This document shows positions 45,301 to 53,860 of a stretch of DNA of 64,000 bases, piece after piece. The notes beneath the pieces were generated by a model. The model had not been told where the DNA came from. It was given only the letters and a program-made list of their open reading frames with translations, and ran no database searches. The stretch lies in assembly GCF_014695775.1 (NCBI RefSeq), contig NZ_JACJOX010000017.1:248001-312000 (forward strand). The letters are read 5' to 3'. The DNA comes from Leptolyngbya sp. FACHB-60. GTDB lineage: Bacteria > Cyanobacteriota > Cyanobacteriia > Phormidesmidales > Phormidesmidaceae. The position numbers and the translations under genes are program-made. Position 1 is the stretch's first letter. Each line of letters begins with the position of its first letter.

Positions 45301-45429
45301 CACCAGGCTTACCAGCAGGTGGAAGACACCCGCAAAACCGCCGCTGCCGCCTCCTGGTGGATCTTTGCTACCGCTACGATCTCAGCCATCTTTGCTGCTA
45401 TCGGCGGTGGTTGGGCAGCCGGGACCTAG
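42358..45429 (+). CDS. Large membrane-anchored helical repeat protein
   Basis: This 1023-residue protein has an N-terminal membrane module (helices about 38-60, 91-112 and 117-140), a 12-Ser tract (about 70-81) in the first loop, then about eight repeats of roughly 97 residues (198-970), and a last helix (about 1000-1018). The late repeats are clearest. Each contains ELNPEGIKRDL, a short D-P-x-A-G turn, DRDTLVQLL and DLSEAEANRIID. I know no characterised homologue; some databases label relatives as MFS transporters, which the sequence does not support. The membrane module resembles that of the protein at 47652-48326. A GTG start has AGGAAC upstream. Confidence 0.88.
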   Translation: MIEHIGLNLLSGPLAQIVSPEVTTPEEASLIFSGPQFFIALLSGVILAFGFHLLLTNLSVAAGLTYIGHSSSSSSSSSSSSGDKKIATKFGIWTMITVSLALFCACFLAVKLSLYTSALLGAITGLVVWGTYFCLLFWVSSTTVGSLIGSVVKTATSSFQSLLGAATGAVGAKMASNQVVETAEATAAAVRRELTAGWSGKDIKDTLRDYVSSLASPALDIAGLEAEFERLIHESDLTSLADRDTLAQLNRDSFEKLVSSRTDLSRKEASRIADRLYGTWSKALGKASGGDSLGELVNYLKSAHPEELLADSLGSRLDEFLDELRQQRKGKEAKTNPLNQGLSTLMGVVMGRADLSDLDVEKITERFKQLKDGVTTQVDTLSSQVSGGDRYSVVRADVETYLLNAYPWQLNTQRMQKEFWDVIYDPFADPGLMRQELMNLDQSFFAELLASRGLLTQSEIATVSRQLEVVRTQALGEVSERYRLEAAKDVQAKVYTFLRQTPREELLSDMGTRAFSSLLEDPYADADDLQERFAPFGYDAFVQTLSTRGDMSEAETQAVASRLEGVMNTTRSDAAGLQSSAKARVENQWMGLQHYLQNTNKSELNPEGIKADIATLLHEPDAGVHRLRQRMAQFDRDTLVQLLNQRQDLSEAEINRTLDQVESTWYKTVNAPGALTAQAKAKYDEATSAIERYLLETGKPELNPEGIKRDLELLVNNPQAGIGAMRDRLSSMDRDTLVQLLSQREDLSEAEANRIIDDVLGNIRDILHMPQRLARRAQAQVVSFETALEDYLRNTDKAALNPDGIKRDLKLLLNDPRLGAERLQARLSKIDRDTVVALLAQRPDMTQAEAEAAVDQVLSVRDQVVTQIRNVQNRIASVVRGILSRIRSYLDSLGRPELDYNGIRRDLQQLMDDPQAGFDSLKVRLGQVDRGTLVALMSSHDAISETDANRIIDQIEDVRSGALSKAEQLEHAVQNRLSEIKHQAYQQVEDTRKTAAAASWWIFATATISAIFAAIGGGWAAGT

Positions 45430-45450
45430 ACTCAGAGCACCGACAGATAG

Positions 45451-45485
45451 GGGCGATCGCGTTAGTAGCGCGATCGCCCTTTTTA
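45451..45485 (+). terminator. Terminator built from HIP1 sequences
   Basis: Perfect 11-bp stem GGGCGATCGCG (45451-45461), 7-nt loop, CGCGATCGCCC (45469-45479), then a run of five T. The two stem halves each contain a HIP1 octamer. It ends the transcript of the large repeat protein gene. Confidence 0.85.
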
Positions 45486-45889
45486 TTGCCTGCTCATAAT
45501 TCAAGCCAGCCAACCATGGTTGACGAGGTCTAATGCTAAAGAGATACAGCGTTCTTTAAGCTAAGCAGGTGCATAGATCGTCCGAAGCCCTTTGCCCCTT
45601 AGGGTTAGACGTTGCCTCACGTAGCAAAGAAAAGCTGTAGACAGAGTGGAGATAGCCCAATATCTTGTCTTGGAGAGCGATCGCAGCAGCAGCAGAATTA
45701 CTAAGACAATTTGGAATGTCAGATTAAAGCCTATTGCAGATGTTCCATGAGTTAAAACCCTCCGAAGCCGAAGCCCTTTGATTAGCCGACTTTTAGGGAC
45801 AAAGTATTCTAAAGCTCTACTCATTAGAACGTAGCCTTTCTTCGCCACATACAACTACCTTGCTTAATGCAGCAATATCAATACCCAAA
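45486..45889. other. Spacer between convergent genes
   Basis: About 400 bases between two terminators. The 97-codon minus-strand frame at 45561-45854 starts with TTG and lacks family likeness, so it is not called. I see no other feature. Confidence 0.4.
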
Positions 45890-45923
45890 AAACGAGGCCC
45901 TAGTTGCGACTAGGGCCTCGTTT
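45890..45923 (-). terminator. Rho-independent terminator of glgC
   Basis: Perfect 14-bp stem, AAACGAGGCCCTAG (45890-45903) with CTAGGGCCTCGTTT (45910-45923), 6-nt loop, followed on the minus strand by a T-run. It lies 29 nt beyond the glgC stop. Confidence 0.88.
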
Positions 45924-45951
45924 GACGTGGTTTATACTCTCTCAACTCAGC

Positions 45952-47241
45952 CTAAATGATCGTGTCATCAGGGATAACGGCCGATCGCAAAACGACAACA
46001 ATACCGCTGCGAATGTAAAATCCTTCGTCTTCGCGATCGGCCTCCTCAATGCGGTCTTTATTGAGGATTTTTACGTTGCAACCGATGCGGGCATTCTTAT
46101 CGACAATGGCCTTATGAATGGTCGTGTTGGCACCAATGCCGAGGGGAACTCTGGCCGTATCACAACTACCGCGGCGCTCAAAGTTGTCTTGGTAATAATC
46201 AGCTCCCATAATCAGGCTGTCTTGAATGGTACAGCCCGACTCAATGCGAGATCGAATGCCAATAATCGAATTAGTGATGCGGCACTCCTTGAGAATGCAG
46301 CCCTCGCTAATCATCGACTCAGTAATATCACACTTCAGGTGTTTAGTAGGTGGCAGATAGCGGGCGCGGGTATAGATAGGGGCAGCCTCATCGTAAAAGC
46401 TAAACAGCGGGTTAGGCTGCTTGACCAGAGCTAAATTGGCGTTAAAGAACGACTCAATTGTACCAATATCTTCCCAATAATCGTTAAAGAGGTAGGCCTG
46501 CACATTATGGTCTTTAGCAGAATCTGGAATAATCTCTTTACCAAAATCAGGTGATTCAGGCTGCTTTTTGAGCAGATCGATCAATACCTCTCGTTTAAAC
46601 AGATAAATGCCCATAGAGGCAATATAGGGCTTTTCTTTAGCCTCTTCTGGGGAAAGGCCTAGGGTGGTAGTATCGACCTGCATCTGCTTGAGGGCATCAC
46701 CCTTGGGCTTTTCGCTAAAGTTGATGATGCGGCCCGAATCGTCAATTTTCATTAACCCAAAGCTGGAGGCACGAGCGTCATCAACCGGCAGCACCGACAG
46801 GGTAATGTCAGCATTGGTGCGCCGATGATGCTTGACAAAATCGCTGTAGTCCATGCGATACAGGTGGTCACCCGACAAGATTAAATACTCGTCTACATCC
46901 ATATCTTCGAAGCGCGGCAGGTACTGTCGCACGGCATCGGCAGTACCTTGGAACCAGTCTAAATTTTCGGGGGTTTGCTGGGCTGCCAGTACTTCTACAA
47001 AGCCTTGCTGAAAGCCTGAAAAACTATAGGCTCGGGAAATGTGGGCATTTAGTGAAGCCGAGTTAAACTGCGTGAGAACGTAGATTTTTGAAATGCCTGA
47101 GTTGATGCAGTTGCTAATGGGAATATCGATCAGGCGATGTTTTCCACCTAGGGGCACCGCCGGCTTGGCCCGAGTCTTGGTTAGGGGATAAAGACGGGTT
47201 CCAGCACCACCGCCCAGCACAATACCTAATACTTTATTCAC
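45952..47241 (-). CDS. glgC: Glucose-1-phosphate adenylyltransferase GlgC
   Basis: This 429-residue ADP-glucose pyrophosphorylase catalyses the first committed step of glycogen synthesis. Present are the N-terminal [20 protein letters not shown], the catalytic [11 protein letters not shown] region and the substrate-binding FSEKPKGD; the C-terminal half is the beta helix that takes part in 3-phosphoglycerate regulation in cyanobacteria. The GTG start has GGAGA six nt upstream and a terminator follows the stop. The gene is monocistronic. Confidence 0.97.
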   Translation of the reverse strand: MNKVLGIVLGGGAGTRLYPLTKTRAKPAVPLGGKHRLIDIPISNCINSGISKIYVLTQFNSASLNAHISRAYSFSGFQQGFVEVLAAQQTPENLDWFQGTADAVRQYLPRFEDMDVDEYLILSGDHLYRMDYSDFVKHHRRTNADITLSVLPVDDARASSFGLMKIDDSGRIINFSEKPKGDALKQMQVDTTTLGLSPEEAKEKPYIASMGIYLFKREVLIDLLKKQPESPDFGKEIIPDSAKDHNVQAYLFNDYWEDIGTIESFFNANLALVKQPNPLFSFYDEAAPIYTRARYLPPTKHLKCDITESMISEGCILKECRITNSIIGIRSRIESGCTIQDSLIMGADYYQDNFERRGSCDTARVPLGIGANTTIHKAIVDKNARIGCNVKILNKDRIEEADREDEGFYIRSGIVVVLRSAVIPDDTII

Positions 47242-47651
47242 AACATCTCCTTAATCACGCTCGATCGCCACGACAACCAATTACCCAACTCACCCAGCAA
47301 AGGGCGATCGCCACTTGGCAGCTTTTCCCAGGGTGTAGTATTACCTCATTTAGGGCATACACCTAAGGGTAGAGTTGTCTAAGGCGAGACACCTACTTTT
47401 TGTAAATAAAAAAATCTGTCAACCGTTTTCCAGCTTCCTTTACGGTTTTTTAACCCTATCTGTAGGGTTGGCGGAGATATTCTTTAAGACATCTTAATAG
47501 AGACATACCGCATCTATCTCTTTAGGTGTTTTAGTTTGTGTCTCTGTGTAGATGGTCTTATCCCGATGACGTCATAAATTGGGGACAAGATTTATCAGCC
47601 CGAGAGATTTATCAGTCTAAGAGTTGTCCCACTGAGAGGTAAAGAGTTTCC
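47242..47651. other. Divergent regulatory region of glgC and a membrane protein gene
   Basis: 410 bases between divergent genes. Near the plus-strand gene is a direct repeat with a 17-bp period, each unit beginning AGATTTATCAG (47588-47604 and 47605-47621), enclosed by an inverted repeat GGGACAA (47582-47588) / TTGTCCC (47624-47630). The ribosome-binding sequence GAGAGG follows. This is likely the 5' leader of the gene at 47652. Confidence 0.5.
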
Positions 47652-48326
47652 ATGTCTTACACCAACGAACCCGGTGCTTACCGAGAAGAGTCCGTCGCCT
47701 ACGGCACCAATCCCAGCCAGCGCGTTGCAGACGTAGCCCCCGTTGCCGTCACTGGCTACCATGACTTGGTACGCTGGGGTCCAATTTTTGCTGGACTGGT
47801 GGTTGCGATCGCATCCCAGCTCGTGCTTACTGCCTTGGGTGCGGCCGTGGGCCTCACAAACATAGCCGGCTCAGATGCTGCCCAAAGTAACGCTGGCGAC
47901 GTTGGTACTGCCGTGGGCATTTGGTCAATTATCAGCCTACTGATCGCTCTGTTTTTAGGCGGCTACGTCACCTCCCGCGCCTGCGGCCCCATGAACCGCA
48001 AAACCGCCTTGCTCAACGGTGCTATTTTGTGGGCAACCACCCTGGCCGTTAGCGCCTGGTTGCTTTCCAGTGGTGTGGCCGGTGCCTTTGGCCTAGCAGC
48101 CCAGGGGGCCGATGCCGTCATTAATCAGGTGCCGTCCATCGATGCCCTGCCCGACGCTGCTCAAAACCCCAATGTTACCCAAGAGCAAGCCCAAAACATT
48201 GCTGGCAATGCTGCTAAGGTAGGTTGGTCATTTGCTTTAGGGTCTCTGCTGGGCCTAGTGGCTGCCCTCGCTGGTGCTGCTACCGGTGCTCGTAGCCCCC
48301 GCGCCGTTGGCGCTGCTCCTCGCTAA
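47652..48326 (+). CDS. Membrane protein sharing the repeat protein's N-terminal module
   Basis: This 224-residue protein has four predicted helices (about 42-66, 86-107, 117-140 and 187-210). The first three match the N-terminal helices of the 1023-residue protein in spacing and sequence: LTxLxxAxGLTxI after helix 1, GIWxxI at helix 2 and LLGA/LLNGAI at helix 3. The N-terminus is polar, and a loop near 150-180 is rich in Ala/Asn/Gln. Function unknown. A clear terminator follows. Confidence 0.85.
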   Translation: MSYTNEPGAYREESVAYGTNPSQRVADVAPVAVTGYHDLVRWGPIFAGLVVAIASQLVLTALGAAVGLTNIAGSDAAQSNAGDVGTAVGIWSIISLLIALFLGGYVTSRACGPMNRKTALLNGAILWATTLAVSAWLLSSGVAGAFGLAAQGADAVINQVPSIDALPDAAQNPNVTQEQAQNIAGNAAKVGWSFALGSLLGLVAALAGAATGARSPRAVGAAPR

Positions 48327-48360
48327 CGCCGACGGTTTTTTGTAAACACAGCAGACAGTA

Positions 48361-48388
48361 AAAAGGTAGGCTTATGCCTACCTTTTTT
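48361..48388 (+). terminator. Rho-independent terminator
   Basis: Stem AAAAGGTAGGC (48361-48371), loop TTAT, GCCTACCTTTT (48376-48386) and further T. It ends the transcript of the 224-residue membrane protein gene. Confidence 0.88.
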
Positions 48389-48479
48389 GTGCCTTCGATC
48401 TGTGCCTCAAGTTCGAGGTGAGTAAAATAGCTTATCAACTAGACTAGCCATATTCACATACTTTATTTAATCCTTTGCT

Positions 48480-48869
48480 GTGTGCACCCCTTCTGATTTT
48501 CGTATTCTGGTCGTCGACGACATAGAAGACAATTTGTTTTTATTAAGAACTGTTTTAGAAACAGAAGGCTACGAAGTCGAGACTGCTGGCAATGGTGGCT
48601 CGGCCCTAGCTAAGGTTGAAAATGCACCCCCTGATCTGATTTTGATGGATGTGATGATGCCCGATATGAATGGCTATGAAGTCACCCAAAAAATCCGCCA
48701 GAATCCGGCTCTGCCGGTGATGCCAATTTTAATTGTCACAGCTTATGACACTCTTCAAACGTGCAAGGGTCTAGCGTTAGAACCCAGCAACTTTATTCGT
48801 AAGCCAATCGAGTTTGATCAGTTGCTCACTAAAGTCGCGGCCTTGCTTGAGGCCAATCATCACCATTAA
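48480..48869 (+). CDS. Single-domain response regulator
   Basis: This 129-residue receiver domain has the acidic pair VVDDIED, phosphoacceptor Asp in LILMDVMMPDMNGYE (about 59), Thr in VTAYDT and Lys in IRKPIEF. There is no output domain, so it likely works by protein contact or in a phosphorelay. The start is GTG 48480. The large hybrid kinase lies convergently 0.3 kb away, so a partnership is possible but not shown. Confidence 0.92.
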   Translation: MCTPSDFRILVVDDIEDNLFLLRTVLETEGYEVETAGNGGSALAKVENAPPDLILMDVMMPDMNGYEVTQKIRQNPALPVMPILIVTAYDTLQTCKGLALEPSNFIRKPIEFDQLLTKVAALLEANHHH

Positions 48870-48987
48870 AGGCTCTCTAATTAGCCCAAAAGGCATGCGT
48901 GGGGCTGAACGCTGCTGTAGGCTTTTCTTCAGTCACGGTGAATCAGCCCTATTGCTAATCATTAGCAACTAGTCGCAAAATAGCCCC

Positions 48988-49144
48988 AATCTTGGCGTTG
49001 CTGAATCGAGGAATAAACCGGCAAAACTCTAGACTTGCCTGGCCCCCTAAATCCCCCAATTCTGGGAGACGTTGAGCTTCTATCTCCCCCCAGGATTGCG
49101 GGCGGGGGGCAAATCATAGTTGCGTTAAGCAACGCCCTAATCTT
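48988..49144. mobile_element. MITE-like element with 6-bp target duplication
   Basis: Terminal inverted repeats GGCGTTGCT (48994-49002) and AGCAACGCC (49128-49136) bound a 145-bp unit (48994-49138), and an identical AATCTT flanks it on both sides (48988-48993 and 49139-49144). The inside has the cyanobacterial spacer motif CCCCCTAAATCCCCCAATTC and an imperfect G/C-rich palindrome. It has no gene, as expected for a non-autonomous element. Confidence 0.65.
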
Positions 49145-49160
49145 TGCTCTTGGACCACAT

Positions 49161-52100
49161 CTATTCGGCGGCTAAGGTAGCGATCGCCTCAATTAGTTGC
49201 GCTGGCTCAAAGGGTTTGCTGAGGTGGCGGTGAAACCCTGCCGCCAGCGCCTGCCGTCGATCTAGATCGCTGGCGTAGGCGGTTAGCGCGATCGCTTTAC
49301 AGTACTGGCCCCGACGGTTTAGCTCAGCCCGCATCTGCTGCATCAGCATGTAGCCATCCATTTGGGGCATGGCAATGTCGCTAATTAAGATGTCTATTGC
49401 CAGATCGGGCAGGCGTTTCAGCGCCTCCTCAGCGGAGGCCGTAGCGGTGACGGCAGCCCCGGCCTGCTCTAGCACAAACACCAGCATCTCGCGGGCATCA
49501 ATTTCATCTTCGACCACCAAGATGCTGATCCCTGCCAGGGTGCCACTCTCCAAAGAATTTGACGGGTCGGCAACGAGGTCTGAACTGTCATTCAGCCCGT
49601 GGCGCGGGTGGCGCTGGAGGGGCAGGCGTACGGTAAACGTAGCGCCTTGGTCATCGCCGGGGCTAGCTGCGGTGATGGTGCCCCCGTGCAATTCGACTAG
49701 CTGCCGGGCGATCGCCAACCCCAGACCCAGCCCGCCAAACTGGCGCGTGGTCTTGCTGTCTGCCTGGCGAAAGCGCTCAAAAACGTGGGGGAGCACCTCT
49801 GGGGCAATGCCCTTGCCAGTGTCAGTAACCGTCAGCTCAGCCTGGGTCAGGTGGTTGGCAGCGGGCAACCCAGCTCGGTGGGCAGGTGGGGTAATCGCCC
49901 TCAGCTGAATCTCGATGCGGCCGCCCTCAGGGGTGAACTTCACCGCGTTGGCCAGCAGGTTCCAAACCACTTGCTGGAGCCGCCCGGCATCGCCCATCAC
50001 AGGGGCAACAGCAGGGTCAAACTGGGCGCGCATCTCAATAGCCTTGGCCTCTGCCGCCAGACGCACGGTTTCCATAGCTGCTTCAACGGTGGTCTGAAGC
50101 TGCACCGGTGCGACCTCCAAGCTGAGCTTGCCCTGCAAAATACGAGACATATCGAGCAGATCGGCAATCAGCTGGGTTTGCAGCTTGGCGTTGCGCTCAA
50201 TGGTCTGAAGCCCTCGCGTCAGCGTGGTCGCATCGGGCTGTCGCTTTTGCAACAGCTGCGACCAACCCAAAATGGGGTTGAGGGGCGACCTCAGCTCGTG
50301 GGAGAGCACCGCCAAAAATTCGTCTTTGATGCGGTTAGCCGCCTCGGCCTCACTGCGCGCGGTTTGCTCCGCCTGGTAGAGGCGGGCGTTATCTACTGCG
50401 ATCGCCACCTGATGGGCAATATTCTCAGCTAGGGCCAAGTCGTTGGTGGTGTAGCGACGGCCAGTTTCAGCCATCACAAAGGAAACCGCTCCTAGGGTTT
50501 GCCCCCGAGCAATCAGCGGCGCAATGATACAAGACTTCAGACCTAGCCCTTGCAGTAAACGCAGGTGCTCAGCATCGTGGGCCGCCGCCTCTAGCATCAC
50601 TGGCGGAATATCAGCCACCAGTTGGGTTTGGCCCGTGCGCAAAATTTTGGGCACTCCTTCGAGAGCATCTAACGACGGTGGGTATTGTCGATGCAGCTGC
50701 CAGCCCAGTTCGACCTTAGCGCGATCGCAGTGCGCCATCGCCACCCGCTCAATGCCCTGAGTTGGGCCTTGAGGTGGGTGCAGCAAATCGATCGCACACC
50801 AGTCAGCAAAAAACGGCACCACCCGATCGGCGACCCGCTCTAGGGTCTCGGTGTGGTTGAGCAGCGAGGCCAGCGCCGTACTGATATCCACCAGTAGCGC
50901 TGAGCGAAACTGGCCCGCTTCGGCATCGAGCCGGGCCGCTTGCTCTCGAATCAGCTGAGCCCGCTCAGCCTCAGCTGTTTTGTGAGCAGTAATGTTTGAA
51001 AACGAGGCCACGACAGCAAAGGGAGTTGGGGCATCGGGGTGAAACAGCGGCCGGGTGTTGATCGAAATCCAGGTCAGGGTGCCGTCGGGCTTGTGCACCC
51101 CCATCACCACGTTAGACTGCGGCTCACCGGTTCGCAGCGTGATCATGGCCGGGTGCTGATCGCCCGCAAAGGGAGAGCCGTTTTCATAGATAGTGGCCCA
51201 GCGAGGGTCGAGGGAGCTGCGCCCCATCATTTGCTCGGCGGTCAGGCCCAAAATCTCTTCGGCACTGGCATTGCAGGTAAAAATGCTGCCATCGACATGC
51301 TGTAGCACAATGCCTTCGGCCACCGTTTCAATCACCGAGCGATAGCGTTCCTCAGAGGCCTGGAGGGTAGCCTCCGCCTGCTTCTGGGAGGTGATGTCGC
51401 TGATTGAGGTGACGACATTGGCAATCCGCCCCTCGGCATCAAACAGCGGCGACGCATTGATGCACAGAATGCTCCTCGTGCCATCGTCGTGGGCAATGGC
51501 GTGTTCTACACCGTGCACCGCCGCCCCGGTGCGCATCACCTGGGCAAAGGGCAGGTCTTCTTCCTTAAAGGGCTGCCCGTCGATCGCAGTAATCAGCCAA
51601 GCAGGGTCGTTATAGGCGCGACCGGTCAGGTCGCTACAGGTTAGCCTCAAAATTTTCTTAGCAGCTGAATTGGCGCTGACCAACTGCCCCTGGGGGTCAA
51701 GAATGACCAAGCCGTTGGGAATGGTCTCAAAAATACTAAACAGCCGGGCCTCGCTGTCGCGCAGGGCATTCTCCATCTGTTTGCGTTCGGTGATGTCGTG
51801 CATCACCACCACGGCTCCTTTGCTGCTGCCGTCTAGGGTAGCGATCGCCTGTCCGCTCGCCAACACCGTGCGAGCCTGCCCCCCCTTGGGAGCAATGACC
51901 ATCTCCGCATCGACCACGCGCTCGCCTTGCAACGCCCGAAATAGCGGAATCGCCTCCTTGGCCAAGGGTGTTTTGCCATCGGGATGATAGAGGTCGTAAT
52001 AGTCTGCCCACTGGTCGGGGGGTAAGGAGGATTCTGGCAGGCCGTGGAAGTCTCGCGCTGTCTGGTTGAATAGGCTTAACATGCCCGCTTCATCACAGGC

Positions 52101-53276
52101 GACAATGCCCGCCTGTACGTTTTCGAGCAGCACCCGCAGCAGCTCCTGCTCCTTTTCTAAGGCGATATCAGCTTGCTGTCGTTCTGCAATCTCTAGCTGT
52201 AGTTGGTGATTGGTTTGAGAAAGCTCAGTGGTGCGTTGGGCCACCAGGTGCTTTAGGTCTTGCTGCACTTGGAGGCGCACGGCATCGGTGCGCTGACGGT
52301 CGAGTTCGGTGGCAACGCGCAGGGCAAAAATGGGCAGCAGCGCCTTGACCAGCTGTACGTTGCCCCAGGGTTTGCTATCCATCACCCCCAGCAGGCCTAA
52401 AGGATTGCCCTGGGGGTCAAAAAAGGGAATCGCCGCGTAGCTGTCAATGCTTAGGGTGTGCAGCAAGGCCGCCTGCGGAAACTGCACCCTAATGCCGCCG
52501 GCATAACAGCACAGTTCACGTTTCAGCAGCACCTGATCGCAGGGAGTATGGTGCAGCAGATACTCAAAGTTTTCGACAAGTTGCCCCTGGGCGCAGGCGG
52601 CAATGGTTTGAATGGCCTCTTGCCCATCGCCCTTGACCAGACCAATGTAGGTATAGTCGACCCCTAGGGTCTGGGTGAGATGCAGCACCAGAGCCGAGAA
52701 AAAGGCATCGCCCGTTTGGGTGGCTACCCCTTGGGTGACCGCTAGCAGAGCCTTATCGAGCGCAGCCACCCGGTGAGCGGCCAAACGCAGGTCAAGTTCA
52801 TCAATCACCATGGCGGCTAGATCTGATAGCATCGCCTGCTGGTCGGGGCCAAAGGTGTCTCGCGGCTGATTGTCAAGCAGGCACAGCGTGCCCAAGATAA
52901 AGCCGTCTTGATTGCGTAGGGGTGCCCCGGCATAGAAGCGCAGCCCCAGTTCAGCCTGCACTAGGGGGTTATCAGCAAAGCGACTGTCATAGCGCGCCTC
53001 AGGGACCACTAACACATCGTCAGCCAGCAGCGCATGGCTACAGAACGTGCTGTGCCGCTGCATCTCTTGCCCCTCAAACCCATAGCAAGACTTAAACCAG
53101 GCCCGAGATTCATCCACTAGGGAAATCAGGACCATGGGCACATTAAACAGTCGGGCGGCCAAAGCGGTGATGCGATCGAATCCGGCTTCGGGAGGAGTAT
53201 CTAAAATTTCGTAGCGCCGCAGGGCTTCTAACCGTCCCGCTTCATCGTTAGGTAGGGGAGCTGAGGACATTGGCAA
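49161..53276 (-). CDS. Hybrid sensor histidine kinase, GAF-GAF-PAS-PAS-PAS-GAF-HK-REC
   Basis: This 1371-residue soluble kinase has an N-terminal GAF (about 10-170), a second GAF (about 180-335), a coiled coil (340-378), three PAS domains (about 380-500, 510-630 and 640-765, separated by DITERKQ-like ends), a third GAF (about 790-965), a HisKA with FLAVLSHELRSPLNPILGWS (phosphorylated His about 993), an ATPase domain (VWNLLANAVKFTPEGG; GKGIAPEVLPHVFERF; GGLGLGLAIAR) and a C-terminal receiver (Asp of ILISDIAMPQMDGY, about 1297). No membrane helix is present. The first GAF lacks an obvious bilin-binding cysteine, so the signal is unknown. Confidence 0.95.
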   Translation of the reverse strand: MPMSSAPLPNDEAGRLEALRRYEILDTPPEAGFDRITALAARLFNVPMVLISLVDESRAWFKSCYGFEGQEMQRHSTFCSHALLADDVLVVPEARYDSRFADNPLVQAELGLRFYAGAPLRNQDGFILGTLCLLDNQPRDTFGPDQQAMLSDLAAMVIDELDLRLAAHRVAALDKALLAVTQGVATQTGDAFFSALVLHLTQTLGVDYTYIGLVKGDGQEAIQTIAACAQGQLVENFEYLLHHTPCDQVLLKRELCCYAGGIRVQFPQAALLHTLSIDSYAAIPFFDPQGNPLGLLGVMDSKPWGNVQLVKALLPIFALRVATELDRQRTDAVRLQVQQDLKHLVAQRTTELSQTNHQLQLEIAERQQADIALEKEQELLRVLLENVQAGIVACDEAGMLSLFNQTARDFHGLPESSLPPDQWADYYDLYHPDGKTPLAKEAIPLFRALQGERVVDAEMVIAPKGGQARTVLASGQAIATLDGSSKGAVVVMHDITERKQMENALRDSEARLFSIFETIPNGLVILDPQGQLVSANSAAKKILRLTCSDLTGRAYNDPAWLITAIDGQPFKEEDLPFAQVMRTGAAVHGVEHAIAHDDGTRSILCINASPLFDAEGRIANVVTSISDITSQKQAEATLQASEERYRSVIETVAEGIVLQHVDGSIFTCNASAEEILGLTAEQMMGRSSLDPRWATIYENGSPFAGDQHPAMITLRTGEPQSNVVMGVHKPDGTLTWISINTRPLFHPDAPTPFAVVASFSNITAHKTAEAERAQLIREQAARLDAEAGQFRSALLVDISTALASLLNHTETLERVADRVVPFFADWCAIDLLHPPQGPTQGIERVAMAHCDRAKVELGWQLHRQYPPSLDALEGVPKILRTGQTQLVADIPPVMLEAAAHDAEHLRLLQGLGLKSCIIAPLIARGQTLGAVSFVMAETGRRYTTNDLALAENIAHQVAIAVDNARLYQAEQTARSEAEAANRIKDEFLAVLSHELRSPLNPILGWSQLLQKRQPDATTLTRGLQTIERNAKLQTQLIADLLDMSRILQGKLSLEVAPVQLQTTVEAAMETVRLAAEAKAIEMRAQFDPAVAPVMGDAGRLQQVVWNLLANAVKFTPEGGRIEIQLRAITPPAHRAGLPAANHLTQAELTVTDTGKGIAPEVLPHVFERFRQADSKTTRQFGGLGLGLAIARQLVELHGGTITAASPGDDQGATFTVRLPLQRHPRHGLNDSSDLVADPSNSLESGTLAGISILVVEDEIDAREMLVFVLEQAGAAVTATASAEEALKRLPDLAIDILISDIAMPQMDGYMLMQQMRAELNRRGQYCKAIALTAYASDLDRRQALAAGFHRHLSKPFEPAQLIEAIATLAAE

Positions 53277-53860
53277 TTCAGGGCATGTACCAAGAAGGAT
53301 GAATTATGCCGTTGAGGGGCGTTCTGAATGGTTAGAAGTTATGCCTCGGGTCTAACCCTCGCAGCTTAAAAGAATTTGGATGGGGAAACCTCCCCCCTGG
53401 GGCAGACGTGGATTGCGTCACCAGATACATTTGATAGACCCCGCTTTTACCTGTAACCAGACTAGCCATTATTGTGCCCATCCTGGATGCTGCTCATAGC
53501 TTTAACGGCTGATCCCAAACTTTAACTAGGCTTAAATCTATACATTTGAACTTCACCCCTGCCTACACCATCTTTTCCTGGCTAACCCGAGCAGCAGGCA
53601 CAAAAATGCTCCCGCCCTTCTTTGATAAGGCTGGTTAATTTGAGCGATCGCCCCAATTTTCCACAGTAGGCACCAAGGGCATAATCCCTCAATCAGCAGC
53701 AGGCAACACCGCAAACTATTACGCTGATCCAGCCGTTGAACCATCCCAGAAGGAGCGTTTTTTGCTCCAACACCAGTGGCTGACGCGGTGACAACAAGGC
53801 AGCATCACACCAGGGCCAAAGATGGTAGAAGGAATGTGCGAGCGCCAGTCACCAGCCTAC
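53277..53860. other. Long intergenic region
   Basis: 584 bases between the kinase and cysH. It contains an imperfect G/C stem near 53745 (GGAGC-N7-GCTCC) without a good T-run. No gene, tRNA or repeat is convincing. A decayed gene is possible but not identifiable. Confidence 0.3.

Noticed and set aside
45561..45854. Minus-strand frame of 97 codons after glgC
   Set aside because: It begins with TTG, lies beyond the glgC terminator, and the protein resembles no family and has irregular composition. I treat it as a chance frame.
47625..47645. CTGAGA near the start of the 224-residue membrane protein, as in a thiamine riboswitch
   Set aside because: The rest of the TPP aptamer is missing and the gene has no link to thiamine.
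53553..53744. Possible decayed transposase fragment on the minus strand
   Set aside because: The translated stretch has no recognisable transposase motif, ends or direct repeats.
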